Positions 61,059 through 64,000 of a stretch of DNA of 64,000 nt are shown one piece after another. This stretch comes from Geothrix fuzhouensis (lineage in GTDB: Bacteria; Acidobacteriota; Holophagae; Holophagales; Holophagaceae), in contig NZ_JANHMQ010000002.1 of NCBI RefSeq assembly GCF_024609325.1, positions 558,001 through 622,000 on the forward strand, written 5' to 3'. Every line of letters begins with the position of its first letter. Positions within the stretch are counted from its first letter, which is position 1. The position numbers and the translations under genes are program-made. The notes under the pieces are model-generated. The model had not been told where the DNA came from. It saw only the letters and a program-made list of their open reading frames with translations, and did not search any database.

Positions 61059-62159
61059 TCAGACGTTGAAGAGGAAGTTCATCAGGTCCCCGTCCTTCAC
61101 GACGTAGTCCTTGCCTTCCGTGCGCATCTTGCCGGCGTCCTTGGCCCCCTGCTCGCCCTTGTACTGGATGAAGTCCTCGTAGGCGATGACCTGGGCGCGG
61201 ATGAAGCCCTTCTCGAAGTCGGTGTGGATGACGCCGGCGGCCTGGGGGGCCGTGTCGCCCTTGTGGATGGTCCAGGCGCGGACCTCCTTCACCCCGGCGG
61301 TGAAGTAGGTCTGGAGGCCCAGCAGGTCGTAGCTGGCGTGGATGAGGACGTTCAGGCCCGGTTCGGTCAGGCCAGCCTCCTCCAGGAAGAGGGGGCGGTC
61401 TTCTTCCGGCAGATCCTGGATCTCGGCCTCCAGCTTGGAGCAGATGGGAATGCAGGGGGCCTGCCGCTCGGCGGCCAGCTCCTGGAGCTTCCGGTAGTGG
61501 GCGTTGCCTTCGGGGTTCCGGATGTCCTCTTCCCCAATGTTGCCCACGAAGAGGGTGGGCTTCAGGGTGAGCAGGCCGTAGGACTTGATGAGGGCCTTGT
61601 CCTCGGCCGACAGCCCCGCGGTGCTGGCCCATTTGCCGTTGTCCAGGGCCGCGAAGACCCGTTCCAGCACGGCCACCATGGCCAGGGATTCCTTGTTGCC
61701 GGTCTTGGCGACCTTGCGATGGCGCTCCAGGCCCTTCTCCACGGCATCCAGATCCTTGATGACCAACTCCGTCTCGATGATGCCCAGGTCCCGCTCGGGG
61801 CTCACATTGCCCTCGACGTGCGTGACATTCCCATCCTCGAAGCAGCGGACCACCTGCACGATGGCGTCCGTCTCCCGGATGTGGCCCAGGAAGGCGTTGC
61901 CCAGGCCCTCGCCCTTGCTGGCCCCTCGGACCAGGCCCGCGATGTCCACGAACTCCTGGGCCGCGGGCAGGATGCGCTGCGGTTTCACGATTTCCGCCAG
62001 GGCCGCCAGGCGCGGATCCGGCACATCCACCACACCCGTGTTGGGCTCGATGGTGCAGAAGGGATAGTTGGCCGAAGCCGCGCCCGCACGTGTGAGGGCG
62101 TTGAAAAGGGTGGACTTTCCCACATTGGGCAAGCCCACGATGCCACAGGCGACGGCCAT
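61059..62159 (-). CDS. ychF: Ribosome-binding ATPase/GTPase YchF
   Basis: The protein has 366 residues, standard length. The G1 loop is GLPNVGKST at 9-17, followed by [21 protein letters not shown] coiled-coil insertion and a C-terminal TGS domain ([39 protein letters not shown]) complete the family layout. It belongs to the Obg group and binds ATP in preference to GTP. The ATG at 62159 after GGAGGATTGC is chosen; the frame is open further upstream. It is convergent with htpX, 7 bases apart. Confidence 0.97.
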   Translation of the reverse strand: MAVACGIVGLPNVGKSTLFNALTRAGAASANYPFCTIEPNTGVVDVPDPRLAALAEIVKPQRILPAAQEFVDIAGLVRGASKGEGLGNAFLGHIRETDAIVQVVRCFEDGNVTHVEGNVSPERDLGIIETELVIKDLDAVEKGLERHRKVAKTGNKESLAMVAVLERVFAALDNGKWASTAGLSAEDKALIKSYGLLTLKPTLFVGNIGEEDIRNPEGNAHYRKLQELAAERQAPCIPICSKLEAEIQDLPEEDRPLFLEEAGLTEPGLNVLIHASYDLLGLQTYFTAGVKEVRAWTIHKGDTAPQAAGVIHTDFEKGFIRAQVIAYEDFIQYKGEQGAKDAGKMRTEGKDYVVKDGDLMNFLFNV

Positions 62160-62288
62160 GCAATCCTCCAAGCCTTCCAGTATCACGTACCGGACATGTG
62201 ACGAAAAGAACGGCTTCCGGGACTTGCGCGAGGGCTCCAGGCGCCATACTCTCCCGGCCAAGGTCACAGATGGGCCAGGGGAGGCAGC

Positions 62289-62525
62289 ATGATCGTGCGG
62301 GCGGAATGGCCGGGCTATGTGGTGGACGTCCTCGTCCGCCCCGGCCAGGAGGTGGAGGAGGACGAGCCCCTGATGATCCTTGAGGGCACGGATTCCTCCC
62401 GCACCGCCTTCTACATCAATGCCCCGGAATGCGGGAAGGTCCGGGAAATCCTCATGGAAGAGGGCGACTTCGCCTATGAGGACGACGACCTGGTGGTGAT
62501 CGGCGACTCCGACAAGGACGAATAG
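62289..62525 (+). CDS. Biotinyl/lipoyl-like domain protein lacking the modified lysine
   Basis: A 78-residue single-domain protein with the biotinyl/lipoyl fold pattern ([20 protein letters not shown], then [20 protein letters not shown]). At the hairpin where biotinyl carriers have E(A/S)MKM it reads [10 protein letters not shown], so there is no Lys to carry biotin or lipoate. It may be a non-modified structural homolog. GGGAGG precedes the ATG by 4 bases. It is the first gene of a run with the true biotinyl protein (47 bases on) and the hydratase. Confidence 0.75.
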   Translation: MIVRAEWPGYVVDVLVRPGQEVEEDEPLMILEGTDSSRTAFYINAPECGKVREILMEEGDFAYEDDDLVVIGDSDKDE

Positions 62526-62571
62526 CCTCGCTCACGGCTAGACTGGAACCATTGTCCTGATGAGGTGCTCG

Positions 62572-62784
62572 ATGGCGTTGGTCCGTGCCGAGATGGCTGG
62601 GAAGGTTCTGGAGGTTTGTGTCGCCGAAGGCGATGCCGTGGGCGAGGACCAGGACCTGGTCATCATCGAGAGCATGAAAATGCAGATTCCCGTGGGCAGC
62701 CCTGAGGAGGGGACGGTCAAGAAGGTCTTCGTGACTCCGGACCAGTTCCTGAACGAAGGGGACTCCATCGTTGAACTTGGGTGA
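62572..62784 (+). CDS. Biotinyl-domain carrier protein
   Basis: A 70-residue protein formed of one biotin attachment domain. The target is ESMKM with the Lys expected to be biotinylated, flanked by VRAEMAGKVLEVCVAEGDAV and EEGTVKKVFVTPDQFLNEGD. Free-standing carriers of this size serve acyl-CoA carboxylases, such as acetyl-, propionyl- or methylcrotonyl-CoA carboxylase. The neighbouring AUH-like hydratase suggests a leucine-degradation carboxylase, but the carboxylase subunits are not in view. The ATG at 62572 follows GAGG; an upstream start at 62560 is less likely. Its 3' 105 bases are duplicated downstream. Confidence 0.88.
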   Translation: MALVRAEMAGKVLEVCVAEGDAVGEDQDLVIIESMKMQIPVGSPEEGTVKKVFVTPDQFLNEGDSIVELG

Positions 62785-62849
62785 GGTTCCTCGTGCGCAG
62801 AATGCTTGGTGTTGAGGTCTCGCGTATTCCCGCAGGGGATACCGAGAGG

Positions 62850-62954
62850 ATGCAGATTCCCGTGGGCAGCCCTGAGGAGGGGACGGTCAAGAAGGTCTTT
62901 GTGACTCCGGACCAGTTCCTGAACGAAGGGGACTCCATCGTCGAGCTGGGCTGA
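62850..62954 (+). pseudogene. Duplicated 3' fragment of the biotinyl-domain gene
   Basis: The 105 bases repeat 62680-62784 with five differences, all synonymous, and end in the same IVELG-stop. The fragment lacks the N-terminal half and most of the ESMKM motif (it starts at MQIPVG), so no functional carrier can be made. An ATG at its first codon could give a 34-residue peptide. Its TGA overlaps the hydratase ATG (TGATG), so this copy holds the original junction with the next gene. The 65-base spacer (62785-62849) has no recognised feature. Confidence 0.85.
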
Positions 62955-63739
62955 TGGAACTCCGCGTCGAACGCCTCGCGGGAACCGATGCTGGCATCGT
63001 CTTGCTGGGTCTGGACCGCCCTGCCGCGAAGAATGCGCTGGGGCGGCAGCTCCTGGCGGAGTTCCGCCAGGCTCTCGCGGATCTGCGCTTCGACCCGGCC
63101 GTCCGGGTGGTGGTGGTGCATAGCCTCGTGCCGGGCGTCTTCTGCGCCGGGGCGGACTTGAAGGAGCGGGCCGGCATGGCCCCGGCGGAGACCGCCGCCT
63201 TCGTGCATGGCCTGCGAAGCGCCTTCACGGAGCTGGAGGACCTGCCAATGCCGGTCATCGCCGTCCTGGAAGGCGTGGCCTTCGGCGGTGGGCTGGAGCT
63301 GGCCCTGGCGGCGGACCTCCGCGTGGCGGGGGCCGAGGCGAAGCTGGGTCTGGTGGAGGCGTCCCTGGCGATCATTCCGGGCGCCGGAGGCACCCAGCGC
63401 CTGCCGAGGCTCATCGGCGCTTCCCGCGCCAAGGAGCTGATCTTCACGGCCCGCCGCATCGGAGCGGAAGAGGCCGGGCGCCTGGGGATCGTGGACCGGG
63501 GGGTTCCCGCGGGCGGCGCCCTGGACGCGGCCCTGGCCTTGGCGCGGGAGATTCTCCCCAACGGGCCGGTGGCCCTGAAGATGGCCAAGCTGGCCGTCAA
63601 CCGGGGGATGGAACTGGACCGGGACTCGGGCCTGGCCTTCGAGCAGGCCTGCTACGCCCAGGTCATCCCCACCCAGGACCGGCTCGAGGGGCTGGCCGCC
63701 TTCCGGGAGAAGCGGAAACCCCAGTACCGGGGCGAGTGA
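62954..63739 (+). CDS. Enoyl-CoA hydratase family, methylglutaconyl-CoA hydratase (AUH)-like
   Basis: A 261-residue crotonase. Oxyanion-hole segments are FCAGADLKERAGM and VAFGGGLELALAADLRVA; the catalytic region is LGLVEASLAIIPGAGGTQRL with both Glu candidates. The closing KMAKLAVNRGMELDRDSGLA and CYAQVIPTQDRLEGLAAFRE, then KRKPQYRGE, match AUH closely, supporting 3-methylglutaconyl-CoA hydration in leucine breakdown. The ATG overlaps the stop of the duplicated biotinyl fragment, and its stop overlaps the CDF gene (TGATG). Confidence 0.92.
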   Translation: MELRVERLAGTDAGIVLLGLDRPAAKNALGRQLLAEFRQALADLRFDPAVRVVVVHSLVPGVFCAGADLKERAGMAPAETAAFVHGLRSAFTELEDLPMPVIAVLEGVAFGGGLELALAADLRVAGAEAKLGLVEASLAIIPGAGGTQRLPRLIGASRAKELIFTARRIGAEEAGRLGIVDRGVPAGGALDAALALAREILPNGPVALKMAKLAVNRGMELDRDSGLAFEQACYAQVIPTQDRLEGLAAFREKRKPQYRGE

Positions 63740-64000
63740 TGTCGGATCACCACCATCACGGGCCCAGCATCACCGGGCGCCTGGCCTGGAGCGCCGGCAT
63801 CTTCTTCGTCAGCTTCATCCTTCAGGGCCTCGGCGGGTGGTGGACGGGTTCCATCGGCCTGGTCAGCGACAGCCTGGAGAATCTTAACGATGTGCTGGTG
63901 AACAGCCTGGGCATCCTGAGCCTGTGGCTGGCCAACCGGCGGGATCCCGACGACCGCTGGACCTTCGGTTGGCACCGACTGGAGGTGTTCAACAGCCTCG
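63739..64000 (+). CDS. Cation diffusion facilitator family transporter, N-terminal part (partial)
   Basis: The first 87 codons are visible before the right edge. A His-rich start (MSDHHHHGPS) precedes TM1 (LAWSAGIFFVSFILQGLGGW) and TM2 (IGLVSDSLENLNDVLVNSLG). FGWHRLEVFNSL matches the CDF loop after TM2. At the metal site where zinc CDFs have HxxxD, the sequence is SDSLENLND, with Glu in place of His. Divalent metal export is the family role; the metal cannot be fixed from this part. It overlaps the hydratase stop (TGATG). Confidence 0.85.
   Translation, partial: MSDHHHHGPSITGRLAWSAGIFFVSFILQGLGGWWTGSIGLVSDSLENLNDVLVNSLGILSLWLANRRDPDDRWTFGWHRLEVFNSL

Overview
The window is a GC-rich, densely packed bacterial chromosome segment from an outer-membrane organism: it carries TolC-type channels, KdsC, a beta-barrel protein with C-terminal Phe, and lipoproteins. 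A membrane multiheme NapC/NirT-type cytochrome, a triheme lipoprotein, a cytochrome bd oxidase, a fused branched-chain 2-oxoacid dehydrogenase E1 and Gram-negative housekeeping genes together suggest an Acidobacteriota member of the Holophagae (Geothrix/Holophaga type). This is inferred from gene content; no rRNA is present. No insertion sequence, prophage or CRISPR array was seen.
Layout. 1-6.1 kb: end of an RND adaptor, CDGSH protein, hemerythrin, bioB, fused E1, a beta-barrel protein, a cold-shock protein with a structured leader, and a small membrane protein. 6.2-14.1 kb: two divergent TetR regulators, the left one with a probable frameshift, and a complete TolC-adaptor-RND pump ending in a nitroreductase. 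14.2-20.2 kb: mfd, a cupin/TetR pair under a perfect palindrome, and an exported protein made of three repeats. 20.2-27.4 kb (minus strand): a tight operon of four large exported proteins of unknown function, three of them paralogous, followed by a HAD 5'-nucleotidase. 27.5-35.1 kb: S9 peptidase, triheme lipoprotein, alpha/beta hydrolase, patatin, M3 peptidase. 35.1-35.4 kb: an intergenic inverted-repeat element. 35.5-44.1 kb: kdsC, then an ArsR-headed array joining an RND pump to two YgaP-like membrane proteins, thioredoxin, rhodanese, an AhpD-like protein and OsmC. 44.2-46.8 kb: cydAB behind an FNR/CRP-type site and closed by a strong terminator. 46.9-55.2 kb (minus strand): HEAGH membrane protein, cmk, multiheme quinol-type cytochrome, and tRNA-Arg - tRNA-Leu - tig - clpP - hisC - recQ. 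55.2-64 kb: adenosine deaminase-like gene, zinc-ribbon protein, GAF-like protein, a STAS / anti-sigma kinase / SpoIIE phosphatase module, htpX, ychF, two biotinyl-domain proteins with a 105-bp duplicated fragment, a methylglutaconyl-CoA hydratase-like gene and the start of a CDF transporter.
How the parts fit. Branched-chain amino acid breakdown is represented at both ends (E1; biotinyl carrier plus AUH-like hydratase). Respiration is represented by cydAB and the multiheme cytochromes, which suit an organism that switches between oxygen and metal or extracellular acceptors. Two regulated RND pumps, the NemR-like regulator and the Trx/rhodanese/OsmC array point to defence against electrophiles, oxidants or reactive sulfur. 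The least explained parts are the four-gene exported operon at 21.7-27.4 kb and the ArsR-RND-redox array at 36.2-44.1 kb.
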